Below, in pieces: positions 1 to 6,500 of a stretch of DNA of 30,763 nucleotides. The stretch's first letter is position 1; each line of letters opens with the position of its first letter. Origin of the DNA: a virus; IMG/VR virus record IMGVR_UViG_3300028558_000081, positions 1 to 30,763 of that record; one strand, 5' to 3'. The notes beneath the pieces are model-generated. The model had not been told where the DNA came from and searched no databases. It was given only the letters and a program-made list of their open reading frames with translations. Made by a program: the position numbers and the translations under genes.

Positions 1-1
1 C

Positions 2-565
2 GGTTCTGGCCTCCATGCGCGCCTTGCGGGCGCGGAACGGCAGGCCGAGGGCCACCAGGACGGCCACGCTGCCGTCGAGCTCGACCAGATTGCTGGCAAC
101 GGCGCGGCGGCGGAACGCCTCAAGGATGCGGCACAGTCCAAGCCGGAGACCCGCCAAGAGGCACGGCAAGAGCAGGCCGCTACCCAAGCCCAACAGGAGC
201 CGGAAACGCGCACGGGTGAGGCTGAGAATGGCTCGGTTACCGGTGGCACCGAAACGGTCAAAACCGACACCGTCAAGGAACCGGAAACGCCGAAAACAGA
301 GGCCAAACCCGCCAAAAAGGCGGCGGCGCCGAAAACCGCTGAAAAGCCCGACGACCCGCTGGCCGATATCACATCGCCGGGCATGTACCGGGACCACGCG
401 CTGGACTGGATCGAAAAGGCGACAGACCCGGAATTGATCCATGCCCAATGGCGCCGGGAAAAGGACAAACGGGCGGCACTCGGCATTGTCGAGGACGTGA
501 TGATCGAACTCAATACGGCCAAGACTGATCGGATCAAGGCTTTGCAAAAGGGTTCGACGACATGA
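2..565 (+). CDS. 3' part of unidentified phage gene (open at the left edge)
   Basis: The frame is open from base 2 to the TGA at 563-565, so the window holds only the C-terminal ~187 residues. The visible part is a low-complexity stretch rich in Ala, Glu, Lys, Thr and Pro (about residues 25-120), then a compact charged helical C-terminus starting near base 383 (MYRDHALDWIEKATDPELI) with many Trp, Arg and Lys residues. A disordered linker followed by a small helical tail is common in phage recombination and DNA-binding proteins, but I cannot name the family. The stop overlaps the next start (ATGA, 562-565), so the gene is translationally linked to the zinc-ribbon gene downstream. The long arginine-rich reading in another frame over the same bases is a GC-rich shadow. 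Confidence 0.7.
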   Translation, partial: GSGLHARLAGAERQAEGHQDGHAAVELDQIAGNGAAAERLKDAAQSKPETRQEARQEQAATQAQQEPETRTGEAENGSVTGGTETVKTDTVKEPETPKTEAKPAKKAAAPKTAEKPDDPLADITSPGMYRDHALDWIEKATDPELIHAQWRREKDKRAALGIVEDVMIELNTAKTDRIKALQKGSTT

Positions 566-744
566 TGGACCGCCAGCACGGCCGCGTCGTCGTCGAATGC
601 GATTCCTGCGACGCGACGATTGAGAGCGAGAAGGGCGAGGAGTTCGAGGCGTTCTGGAAGCGCGCCAAGGACGACGGATGGGCCGCTCGCAAGATCGCCG
701 GCGAGTGGTTGCATGGCTGCCCTCGGTGCGGAGCGCCGACGTGA
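562..744 (+). CDS. Small zinc-ribbon protein
   Basis: A 60-residue protein with two CxxC knuckles (CDSC near residue 13, CPRC near residue 53) that could bind one zinc. The region between is acidic and helical. It starts at the first ATG of ATGATGG, overlapping the previous stop by 4 bases, and ends overlapping the next gene (GTGA, 741-744). The family is unknown. The fold suggests binding to nucleic acid or protein, inferred from the knuckles only. It is the first of a series of small Cys-rich proteins in this operon. Confidence 0.75.
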   Translation: MMDRQHGRVVVECDSCDATIESEKGEEFEAFWKRAKDDGWAARKIAGEWLHGCPRCGAPT

Positions 745-1265
745 CGCGCAAGACGCTCAAAGCCCCAACCTGCCAGCACTGCCCCGACTCCGAGGCGGCG
801 CTGGTGCGCGGCTCTGTGCTGATGCCGAAACGCGGTGATCTCGCCGCGAATTGGTTCTGGTATTGCGCGGATTGCGGGGCCTATGCCGAATGCTCAAAAG
901 GCACAAAGAAAGCTCTAGGCCGTCCGGCAAACCGTGAGCTGCGAGAGGCCCGCGAGAAACTGCGGCTGCAACGCATCGATCCGATTTGGTCCACCGCTGC
1001 GGGGAATTACGACGTTGACCATCGCGATACCGTCGCGCGCAAGATGATCACGAATGCGGCGCGCAAGCGCACCTACGCATGGATTGCGGAACAAGTCGGT
1101 TTGCCGCCAGGTGAGACGCATCTGGCGATGCTCAATCTCGAGCAATGCCGGGTGGCATGGCGTGCGCTTACCGGCGTCGACTACGCGGTGATTCGGGATT
1201 GGCACAAATCGAAAGAGGCGGCTAAGTCGCTCGACGAGACGAACGAGCATGCGGCGCGTTTATAA
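741..1265 (+). CDS. Zinc-finger protein, DUF3268-like
   Basis: I chose the GTG at 741 because it overlaps the upstream TGA as GTGA, the rule in this operon; an in-frame ATG at 678 would run deep into the previous gene. The 174-residue product has CQHC near the N-terminus, then a WYCADCGAY-type second knuckle, the segment LGRPANRELREAREKL, an ‘IDPIW’ element and a later block with YAWIAEQVGL and HLAMLNLEQC. This order matches the phage zinc-finger family DUF3268 (PF11672) as I know it: a zinc ribbon, an LGR.AN..LR.aR helix and a small C-terminal domain. The molecular role of the family is unknown; it is usually encoded near phage replication and accessory genes. Confidence 0.85.
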   Translation: MTRKTLKAPTCQHCPDSEAALVRGSVLMPKRGDLAANWFWYCADCGAYAECSKGTKKALGRPANRELREAREKLRLQRIDPIWSTAAGNYDVDHRDTVARKMITNAARKRTYAWIAEQVGLPPGETHLAMLNLEQCRVAWRALTGVDYAVIRDWHKSKEAAKSLDETNEHAARL

Positions 1266-1277
1266 CGGGAGGATGTG

Positions 1278-1574
1278 ATGGCTGAGATACGATTGTTAGA
1301 CACTCGCATTGCCTACGGCGCGCAATGTACTTGGTGGGATGGCATCCGTGAAGTCGGCAAGTCCCGCTCTGGACTGCCGTGCTGCCCGCGTTGCGGCGGC
1401 ATGCTTTACGAGACCGAGAACGAGGGAAACTGGTTTCGCGGCGTTGATAAACACAACGAGGCGAACCACGGATATCGCGCGATGGTCGAGTGGGCGCGCG
1501 GCAGATGTTTCAAGAACTACAGCGAGTTGCAAAAAGCCTACGAGGAAAGCCTTGCCGCCACTCCTAAAAACTAG
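1278..1574 (+). CDS. Small Cys-rich phage protein of unknown function
   Basis: A 98-residue protein. The ATG at 1278 is preferred to the GTG at 1275 because the Shine-Dalgarno sequence GGGAGGA (1267-1273) is then better spaced. The protein has a single C-CPRCGG motif (residues ~33-38) with a further Cys upstream (QCTWWDGI) and one downstream (GRCFKNY), several Trp residues and a His (KHNEANHGY), so a zinc site is possible. No family is recognised. It is separated from the DUF3268-like gene by only 12 bases and its 3' end is overlapped by the start of the HNH-like nuclease gene. Confidence 0.75.
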   Translation: MAEIRLLDTRIAYGAQCTWWDGIREVGKSRSGLPCCPRCGGMLYETENEGNWFRGVDKHNEANHGYRAMVEWARGRCFKNYSELQKAYEESLAATPKN

Positions 1575-1902
1575 GTCGAGGTCAAGGCGCGAGCCGAAGG
1601 GCTCACCATCGTACCTCGCCAAAATCCGGCAATGCCCTTGCGTCCTTTGCGGCGCGCAGGCAGAGGCCGCACACCTTCGCATGTCGGCGGCAAAATACGG
1701 CAAGACGAATGGTCGGCAGGATCAATGGTGCCTGCCGTTATGTCCCCAGCATCATCGGCTGGACCATACGTCGCAGCACGGCTCTGGCGAGGCCGTATGG
1801 TGGTCGCGGCAAACTATCGATCCACTTGCTACCGCTGCCCGCATGTGGGCGGCACGCGACGACTTGGAAAAGATGCAGCGCATCGCGCGCGGCATCGAAT
1901 AA
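1552..1902 (+). CDS. HNH nuclease, Ref/DUF968-like
   Basis: The product (116 residues) contains KIRQCPCVLCG, an AAHLR His, then a LPLCPQHHRLDH block: paired CxxC and C-x2-HH metal ligands with the catalytic His region of HNH nucleases. The ‘short basic N-terminus, CxxCG, AH, CxxHH’ layout is that of the Ref-type (P1 Ref) and DUF968 phage nucleases, which assist recombination in known members. I place the start at TTG 1552 because GAGGAA (1542-1547) is spaced 4-6 bases upstream and it precedes the conserved domain; the frame runs open further upstream but without a credible site. The start overlaps the previous gene by 23 bases. Confidence 0.8.
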   Translation: MPPLLKTRSRSRREPKGSPSYLAKIRQCPCVLCGAQAEAAHLRMSAAKYGKTNGRQDQWCLPLCPQHHRLDHTSQHGSGEAVWWSRQTIDPLATAARMWAARDDLEKMQRIARGIE

Positions 1903-1915
1903 AGGAGAAAAGTTG

Positions 1916-2161
1916 ATGGCACGAAAGAAAATCACTAAACGACCGGTGAAGCACACCAAGGAAAGCTTCACGCTGGCCGATATCGACTGGCTGGCGCCGG
2001 AGGCCGGTGTTGACGGGATACGGCTCGACTTGCTCAAGGCGTCGATCGACAAGGGATATATCGCTCTTGCCGAACAATTTGGCATGGCGGTCGGCACCGT
2101 CAAGTCGCGGTTGGCGCGGGCACGAGCGGCCATTGCTGCGGCGAAGGGACCGGCACGATGA
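1916..2161 (+). CDS. Small HTH protein, sigma-70 region 4-like
   Basis: An 81-residue protein with a basic N-terminus (MARKKITKRPVKHTKE) and a C-terminal helix-turn-helix: ALAEQFGMAVGTVKSRLARARAAI. The GTVKSRL.RAR pattern is the recognition-helix signature of sigma region 4/ECF-like HTHs. AAAGGAG (1901-1907) lies 8 bases before the ATG. It lacks a sigma region 2, so it is more likely a DNA-binding accessory factor or a regulator than a sigma factor. It overlaps the next gene by ATGA (2158-2161). Confidence 0.75.
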   Translation: MARKKITKRPVKHTKESFTLADIDWLAPEAGVDGIRLDLLKASIDKGYIALAEQFGMAVGTVKSRLARARAAIAAAKGPAR

Positions 2162-2364
2162 CGGCCAAAGGCACCGGCCTGCGGCCGGCCATCATCCAGA
2201 CGCTATCGCAGTCGAGCGAAGGCCTCACGACAGCACAGCTTGCCGAACGTCTCGGCACGCAACAGAAATATGCGCGCAAACTGATGCTCGAATTGAAAGA
2301 GGACGGCATTGTGAGTGCGCGGCGCGATAACCGGCAACATGTCTACAGCCTGGTGACGCCGTGA
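2158..2364 (+). CDS. Small winged-helix DNA-binding protein
   Basis: A 68-residue protein consisting almost entirely of one winged helix: helix 1 (RPAIIQTLSQ), the HTH (LTTAQLAERLGTQQKYARKLMLELKEDG) and a beta wing (IVSARRDNRQHVYSL). The pattern resembles MarR/ArsR-like or replication-initiator winged helices, but it is too short to assign. It follows another HTH gene with ATGA overlap and is itself overlapped by GTGA (2361-2364), so both HTH proteins are probably made together. They are candidates for regulating this operon or the switch to late genes, which is inference. Confidence 0.75.
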   Translation: MTAKGTGLRPAIIQTLSQSSEGLTTAQLAERLGTQQKYARKLMLELKEDGIVSARRDNRQHVYSLVTP

Positions 2365-2882
2365 CCGATCTCACCAAGATGCTCGACCGCATTTACAACG
2401 AAATGGAGGGGTCAGACGCATCAATGGAATACTCAAATAGACACGGCATTGCGTCGGCTGCAGTTCTTACGGTCACCGATGACGAGACTGCGGCCCTGAT
2501 TGCCGACCATCTTTCACCGCGCATCAGCGGTAAAACCGTTGTTGAAATTGGCGGTGGCATTGGACTGCTATCGCTGCATATGGGGAGGATCGCCAAGCGC
2601 GTCTATTGCATCGAAGCAAATCCGATGTGGTCAATGACATTTGTCCACCTGATGCTGCGCGTCAAGCCACGCAACGTTTCGTTTCTATTCGGCGCCGCTG
2701 ACGAGTTTGTCGGAATATTGCGGGCCGACGTGGCTGTAATAGCCACCCATTCGGACGTATCCGGCATGAAGCTAGTTGCGGCGCAATTTGCGCCGGTCGT
2801 GATCGATATCTATGGAGAGATGATCGCCGCCAACCCGGACAAGTTTGACAAACTTGCCAGTCAACTACGGGCCATGACATGA
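2361..2882 (+). CDS. SAM-dependent methyltransferase-fold protein
   Basis: A GTG start overlapping the upstream TGA gives 173 residues. Motif I is clear: VVEIGGGIGLL (about 60-70), followed by VYCIEANP (82-88) with Glu85 at the position that binds the SAM ribose. Later motifs are weak: no DPPY/NPPY of an amino-methyl DNA methylase and no PC motif of a cytosine-C5 enzyme. The N-terminal segment (NRHGIASAAVLTV.DDETA) resembles the lead-in of the FkbM/PRMT-type fold. Substrate unknown; a small phage-encoded methylase acting on DNA, RNA or protein is possible. It sits one gene upstream of an ASCH-domain gene, which makes a nucleic-acid substrate slightly more likely. The end overlaps the next gene by ATGA. 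Confidence 0.8.
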   Translation: MTDLTKMLDRIYNEMEGSDASMEYSNRHGIASAAVLTVTDDETAALIADHLSPRISGKTVVEIGGGIGLLSLHMGRIAKRVYCIEANPMWSMTFVHLMLRVKPRNVSFLFGAADEFVGILRADVAVIATHSDVSGMKLVAAQFAPVVIDIYGEMIAANPDKFDKLASQLRAMT

Positions 2883-3109
2883 CCGACCGCACCGATCCCG
2901 AGTATCGCATGTCAAACGACGAAAAGATCATGACCGCGACATCGCAATTCGAGCGCGGCGCGATGACAGAACCGGTGTTCCGCGCCAGTGTTTTTGCTGC
3001 CGGATTGCGTGGTGCGGCTATTGAAACGCTGGTGCGGTTGCATAGGCCGTTCCGCTCGCTTGCTGAAATCAGTGCGCCGGTTGTCGGCTTTGTGTCGGGG
3101 TTGCCATGA
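2879..3109 (+). CDS. Small hypothetical protein
   Basis: A 76-residue protein, ATGA-overlapped at both ends (2879-2882 and 3106-3109), so it is clearly part of the operon. The first half is acidic and polar; the second half (FRASVFAAGLRGAAIETLVRLH) looks like an amphipathic helix pair. No Cys, no signal peptide, no membrane segment. No family recognised. Confidence 0.7.
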   Translation: MTDRTDPEYRMSNDEKIMTATSQFERGAMTEPVFRASVFAAGLRGAAIETLVRLHRPFRSLAEISAPVVGFVSGLP

Positions 3110-3624
3110 CAGACCTTCCGCAGATTGCACTATCGGTTCGCCAACCTTGGGCTTGGGCGATCATTTACGCTGGAAAAACAATCGAGAACCGCGGCCCTGT
3201 CATGCTACGCCATCTTCCCAAGCCGATATGCCGCCGCATCGCTATTCATGCGAGCAAGGGCATGACGCGCGATGAATACGAAGTGGCGAGCGACTTCATC
3301 AACGGTCTGGCTGGCCGGATTGTCTGCCCCTCTGCTGCCGATCTATTACGGGGCGGTATCGTGGGCAGCGTTGATGTGGTTGATATAGTCACAAAAAGCC
3401 TCAGCCCGTGGTTCTTTGGGCCTCGTGGTATGGTGCTGCGCGACCCTAAGCCGTGCGAGTTTGTCCCGGCTGTTGGTGCACTCGGCTATTTCAAATGGAC
3501 GCGCGGGGACACCTCCATCGTGCCGAAAACGGCGCGATGGATGACTGCCCCAGTTGCTGCCGTTCCGGCGATTGGCACAAAAGAACCGGCGTCGCTGCCA
3601 CTATTCGATGCAGGTGACGAATGA
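3106..3624 (+). CDS. ASCH-domain protein
   Basis: The N-terminus (LSVRQPWAWAIIYAGKTIENR, about residues 9-29) is the hallmark of the ASCH fold: the SVRQPWA strand/helix, a glycine-lysine turn and the ENR motif. A central AIHASKG segment and IVGSVDVVDIV strand complete the PUA-like barrel; a C-terminal extension from about residue 125 is specific to this protein. ASCH domains bind RNA or modified nucleosides; some members hydrolyse N4-acetylcytidine and others are RNA-processing partners. No catalytic assignment can be made from sequence. It is ATGA-coupled to both neighbours. With the methyltransferase two genes upstream and the exonuclease downstream it forms a nucleic-acid-acting group. Confidence 0.85.
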   Translation: MTDLPQIALSVRQPWAWAIIYAGKTIENRGPVMLRHLPKPICRRIAIHASKGMTRDEYEVASDFINGLAGRIVCPSAADLLRGGIVGSVDVVDIVTKSLSPWFFGPRGMVLRDPKPCEFVPAVGALGYFKWTRGDTSIVPKTARWMTAPVAAVPAIGTKEPASLPLFDAGDE

Positions 3625-4232
3625 CGATCTACCGCGCAATCGATGTCGAGAGTACCGGCATCCCATCCGAAACCGAACGCCACGCGCTCGTGGAAATCGG
3701 ATGGTGCGACGTCGTCGGCGCGCGCGGTGCCGAGATGGTCATGGACCCTGCGTCAATACTCGTTAACCCCGGCCGGCCGATACCGGCCGAAGCCAGTGCT
3801 ATTCATCATTTGCGTGACTGCGATGTGGTCGATGCCGTTCCCCCCGACGTTGCGTGTGCCGAGGTTGCGAAGGCTGGCGATTATTATGTCGCTCACAACG
3901 CCGCATTCGATCCGCAGTTCTTTGGCGGCGGCGACAAGCCTTGGATTGATACATGGAAATGCGCGCTCCGCGTCTGGCCAGACGCACCGTCGCACAAGCT
4001 GCAGGTCCTGCGCTATTGGCTCAAATTCGACGACAACCCGCAGTTCGACCGAACATGTTCTGAGCCCGCTCACCGTGCCGGTGCCGATGCGTATTGCTGC
4101 GCTTTCCTTCTGGTCGAATTGCTCAATGCCTCGACCGTTGAACAACTCGTGAAATGGTCAAGCGGCCCCGCATTGCTGGTGACGTGCTACATGAACAAGC
4201 ACCGCAATAAGCGGTGGCGCGATGTGGCGTAG
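3621..4232 (+). CDS. 3'-5' exonuclease, DEDDh (DnaQ-like), truncated by frameshift
   Basis: All five catalytic positions of the RNase T/DnaQ superfamily are present: Asp8 and Glu10 in AIDVESTG, Asp97 in HNAAFD, and His151 with Asp156 in HRAGADAY. The nuclease domain is therefore intact and predicted active on single-stranded 3' ends. The frame stops at TAG 4230-4232, just after the start of a second domain (GPALLVTCYMNKHRNKRWRDVA). The continuation of that domain lies in another frame (see 4214-4351), so this 203-residue form lacks most of its C-terminal module. Every other junction in this part of the operon is an ATGA overlap; this stop is not, which fits a recent frameshift. Confidence 0.85.
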   Translation: MTIYRAIDVESTGIPSETERHALVEIGWCDVVGARGAEMVMDPASILVNPGRPIPAEASAIHHLRDCDVVDAVPPDVACAEVAKAGDYYVAHNAAFDPQFFGGGDKPWIDTWKCALRVWPDAPSHKLQVLRYWLKFDDNPQFDRTCSEPAHRAGADAYCCAFLLVELLNASTVEQLVKWSSGPALLVTCYMNKHRNKRWRDVA

Positions 4233-4351
4233 AAGATCCTTCGTATCTTCGCTGGATCGTCGACAAGTCCGATATCAGCGACCGTGATATTCTGGCGACC
4301 GCTCGCTACTATCTCAAAAACCCACCGCAAAAACCCGGAGCGACGACATGA
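4214..4351 (+). pseudogene. Out-of-frame C-terminal domain of the exonuclease (DUF3820-like)
   Basis: In the -1 frame relative to the exonuclease the bases encode EDPSYLRWIVDKSDISDRD followed by ILATARYYL and a short Pro/Lys tail. Joined to the end of the upstream frame (KHRNKRWRDVA) this rebuilds the ‘KH.G..W.DV...YLRWI...SD.....TA.YYL’ layout of DUF3820-like modules that follow exonuclease domains in phage proteins. The segment ends in TGA at 4349-4351, overlapping the next ATG as ATGA, exactly like its neighbours. The -1 frame is closed by TAA at 4208-4210, so the shift point lies between 4211 and 4232. No heptanucleotide slip site is present there. A GTG at 4214 could give a separate 45-residue peptide, but a one-base indel or sequencing error is simpler. 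Confidence 0.65.
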
Positions 4352-4503
4352 CCGAAGTCATGCACATAATTGAGGCGGCCATAATTGGGTCGTCCGTGAC
4401 GACGTTTTATTTCGAGGTTGAAACCGGGATTCCGAAATGGTGGGTTCTCGCACTCTGCGCTTTTTCCTCCTGCGGTAGCGGCCTTCTAATTCTGTTCACA
4501 TGA
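4348..4503 (+). CDS. Tiny membrane protein
   Basis: A 51-residue protein: an amphipathic N-terminal half (MTEVMHIIEAAIIGSSV) and one hydrophobic segment of about 20 residues near the C-terminus (WWVLALCAFSSCGSGLLILF). The ATG overlaps the upstream TGA as ATGA. It ends 13 bases before the ParB-like gene. Function unknown; one transmembrane helix is the only safe statement. Confidence 0.6.
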   Translation: MTEVMHIIEAAIIGSSVTTFYFEVETGIPKWWVLALCAFSSCGSGLLILFT

Positions 4504-4516
4504 AAGGACCATCAAC

Positions 4517-5983
4517 ATGACGGCGACGACACTCAAACTCGCACAACTACGGTTCGGCCACGATCCTCTCGCCGGTCCTGAGATCAATGCCAGGTGCACC
4601 GGCAGGCTGGAAGGCACCGAGAAAATGGCCGCGATGTTGGCCAGCCAAGGCCAGCTCGAACGGCTGATGGTCGTGCCCAATCCGACAGAATCGAAGGAAG
4701 GCACCGGCCTCTATTTCGTCGTCAACGGTAACCGCCGCTTGGCCGCGATGCAGAAGCATTGGCAACCGGATGCCGATGTGATGGTCGAAATCACGAAGCC
4801 GGAAAAGCTTCTCGAAAAATCCCTTGCGACCAACACATCGCTGCCGATGCACCCCGTCGATCGGTATCGCGCCTATGCCGAGGTCATCAAGCGCGACAAG
4901 ATCGACGCCGCGCAATTGGCGCGTCGGTTCGGCGTATCGGCCAAGGAAATGCAGAAGTCCCTCGCACTCGGCGCCCTGTGCGACGACGTGCTGGACGCAT
5001 GGCTTGCTGATATCGTCACGCAGGAATCTGCCGCTGCATTCACACTGCAACCCGACAAGAACGAGCAGGCGAAGTTGCTCGCCGCGTCGATCAAAAGCAA
5101 TGCCGTTGACCCCCGATCAATCCGCGCCAAGATCGTCGGCAAGCGGAAAGACGTCGGCAATCTCATCGCGTTCGTCGGCATCGATGCCTACCGTAAGGCC
5201 GGGGGAAAGCTTGACGAGGATTTGTTCGGCATCAAGCACATTGCGCACAATCCCGAGACCGCGGTCAAATTGGCCAATGCCGCTCTGGATAAGGAATGCA
5301 GACGGCTTATGACAGCAGGGTGGACGTGGGCTTCGCGCGCCGACGAAATGTCGAATGATTGGGGCATCAAACACGGCAGTCTCGCTAGGCCGAAAATGCC
5401 GAAGCTTACCGACGACGAAACCAAGGCGCGCGGCGCTTTGGTTGATGGCGATCCGGCCGAACTCGCGGCCTTCGACTCTGTCATCATGGCGCGCGGCTTC
5501 AAGCCGGACCAGATGGCAACGGCTGGATGCGTCGTCACCGTGACAGCGGGCGGCAATCTCGAGATCATCAGCGGCGTCATCACGCAGTTGGCCAAAAAGA
5601 AAAAGACGGCGAAGGCCGATAAGGCCAAACCGTCGGCACCGAAGGAACCAACCAACGACCGGCCGCCGCAAATCTCGGCGCGCCTCGCCGCCGATCTGAC
5701 GGAAACCAGAAACCGCGCCGTGACTGCGCTGGTGGCAACGCTGCCGCCGAAAAAACTCGTGGCGGCGATCCGCAAGGAATTCGATGCCGACGACTATTTT
5801 GACCGATTACCGGCTGCTATGGTTGCGCCGGCCGTTGCCGAAATGGGCATCGCCATGTCACCGAACGTCAAGCCGAAGGTCTTGCTGGCCTCGGCCAAGA
5901 GCGGCGCCAAGAAAACCGGCTGGCTGCCGCCAGAATTGCGGACTGCCGGTTACGAAAACCCGAAAAAACCCAAAGGAGACTAG
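4517..5983 (+). CDS. ParB/RepB-like protein
   Basis: 488 residues. The N-terminal ParB/Srx-like domain spans about residues 5-105 and includes GQLERLMVVPN and the VVNGNRRLAAM box (69-78), equivalent to the ParB G-x-RR-x-xA nucleotide-binding motif. After the NTSLPMHPVDRY linker comes a helix-turn-helix (AAQLARRFGVSAKEMQKSLALG, 131-152). The long C-terminal part contains a Lys/Pro-rich linker (about 355-385) and a further helical domain. AAAGG precedes the ATG at good spacing. No ParA partner is visible. In phages such proteins may act in partition of plasmid-like prophages, in transcription control or as nucleases; the sequence does not decide between these. It is by far the largest gene of the plus-strand operon. 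Confidence 0.85.
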   Translation: MTATTLKLAQLRFGHDPLAGPEINARCTGRLEGTEKMAAMLASQGQLERLMVVPNPTESKEGTGLYFVVNGNRRLAAMQKHWQPDADVMVEITKPEKLLEKSLATNTSLPMHPVDRYRAYAEVIKRDKIDAAQLARRFGVSAKEMQKSLALGALCDDVLDAWLADIVTQESAAAFTLQPDKNEQAKLLAASIKSNAVDPRSIRAKIVGKRKDVGNLIAFVGIDAYRKAGGKLDEDLFGIKHIAHNPETAVKLANAALDKECRRLMTAGWTWASRADEMSNDWGIKHGSLARPKMPKLTDDETKARGALVDGDPAELAAFDSVIMARGFKPDQMATAGCVVTVTAGGNLEIISGVITQLAKKKKTAKADKAKPSAPKEPTNDRPPQISARLAADLTETRNRAVTALVATLPPKKLVAAIRKEFDADDYFDRLPAAMVAPAVAEMGIAMSPNVKPKVLLASAKSGAKKTGWLPPELRTAGYENPKKPKGD

Positions 5984-5987
5984 CGAC

Positions 5988-6383
5988 GTGAACATGCTCA
6001 AACTTGCTCTTGTTGCCGCCCTGATTGTTATCGGCACCCCCGTGCTCGCCGGCACGGTCAATTTCGCCGCCGTTCTTGCCGACCAGGACGGCCAACCGAT
6101 CAAGGACGGCGACCAGCACGCTCTTACGCTCGGTCGCGCATCGATGATGGCCTTGATGCAAAGCTATCCCGACGATGCGGCGGCATCGACCGAGGAGAAA
6201 GCCCGGCGCGGCCTTCTCGCGTTGAAGGTCTACACCGCCGGCAAGGAGGACCTGCCGGCCGAAGATATCGCGCTGATCAAGAAATACATCGGCAAGCTCT
6301 ACCCGCCGCTGATCGTGGTTCGCGCGATGCCGTTGCTCGAAGGCAAGGAACCTTTGCCATTGCCGGCCGGGGCTGGTAAGTAG
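5988..6383 (+). CDS. Small exported protein of unknown function
   Basis: 131 residues starting at GTG 5988, preceded by AAAGGAG (5972-5978). The N-terminus is a typical Sec signal (Lys near the start, hydrophobic LALVAALIVIG core, cleavage likely after PVLA, about residue 22). The mature part is helical and charged (EKARRGLLALKVYTAG, DIALIKKYIGKLYPP). No Cys. No family recognised. Last gene of the plus-strand operon and only 4 bases after the ParB-like stop, so co-transcribed with it. A periplasmic effector on the host cell is possible, but there is no direct evidence. Confidence 0.7.
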   Translation: MNMLKLALVAALIVIGTPVLAGTVNFAAVLADQDGQPIKDGDQHALTLGRASMMALMQSYPDDAAASTEEKARRGLLALKVYTAGKEDLPAEDIALIKKYIGKLYPPLIVVRAMPLLEGKEPLPLPAGAGK

Positions 6384-6398
6384 GCGTCGCAAGTTTCC

Positions 6399-6419
6399 GG
6401 GGCGGCGCAACGCCGCTCC
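6399..6419 (+). other. Stem-loop after the plus-strand operon
   Basis: GGGGCGGCG, loop CAA, CGCCGCTCC: nine pairs with one G-U, 15 bases after the last plus-strand stop codon. There is no T-run behind it, so it is at best a weak intrinsic terminator or an RNA 3'-end stabiliser. Confidence 0.45.
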
Positions 6420-6433
6420 GGCGGCTCCTAACG

Positions 6434-6458
6434 AAAAAGGCCGCCCCGAAGGGCGGCC
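6434..6458 (-). terminator. Intrinsic terminator of the late (minus-strand) operon
   Basis: Read on the minus strand: GGCCGCCC, loop TTCG, GGGCGGCC, then TTTTT. An eight-pair GC stem with a UUCG tetraloop and a T-run, 43 bases beyond the last minus-strand stop codon. The plus-strand reading has no T-run, so it acts mainly on minus-strand transcripts. Confidence 0.85.
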
Positions 6459-6500
6459 AGTCTAAGGGAGGCGTCCAGCCCGCTAGGGCGAGACGGTTCC

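Noticed and set aside
15-437. Arginine-rich 140-residue reading at the left edge
   Set aside because: It lies in another frame of the partial gene at 2-565, which has a normal amino-acid composition and the ATGA junction. The Arg/Pro richness is the usual GC-rich shadow.
4208-4232. Programmed frameshift in the exonuclease gene
   Set aside because: No X-XXY-YYZ heptamer occurs in the possible shift interval 4211-4232 and no clear hairpin follows, so mutation or sequencing error is preferred.
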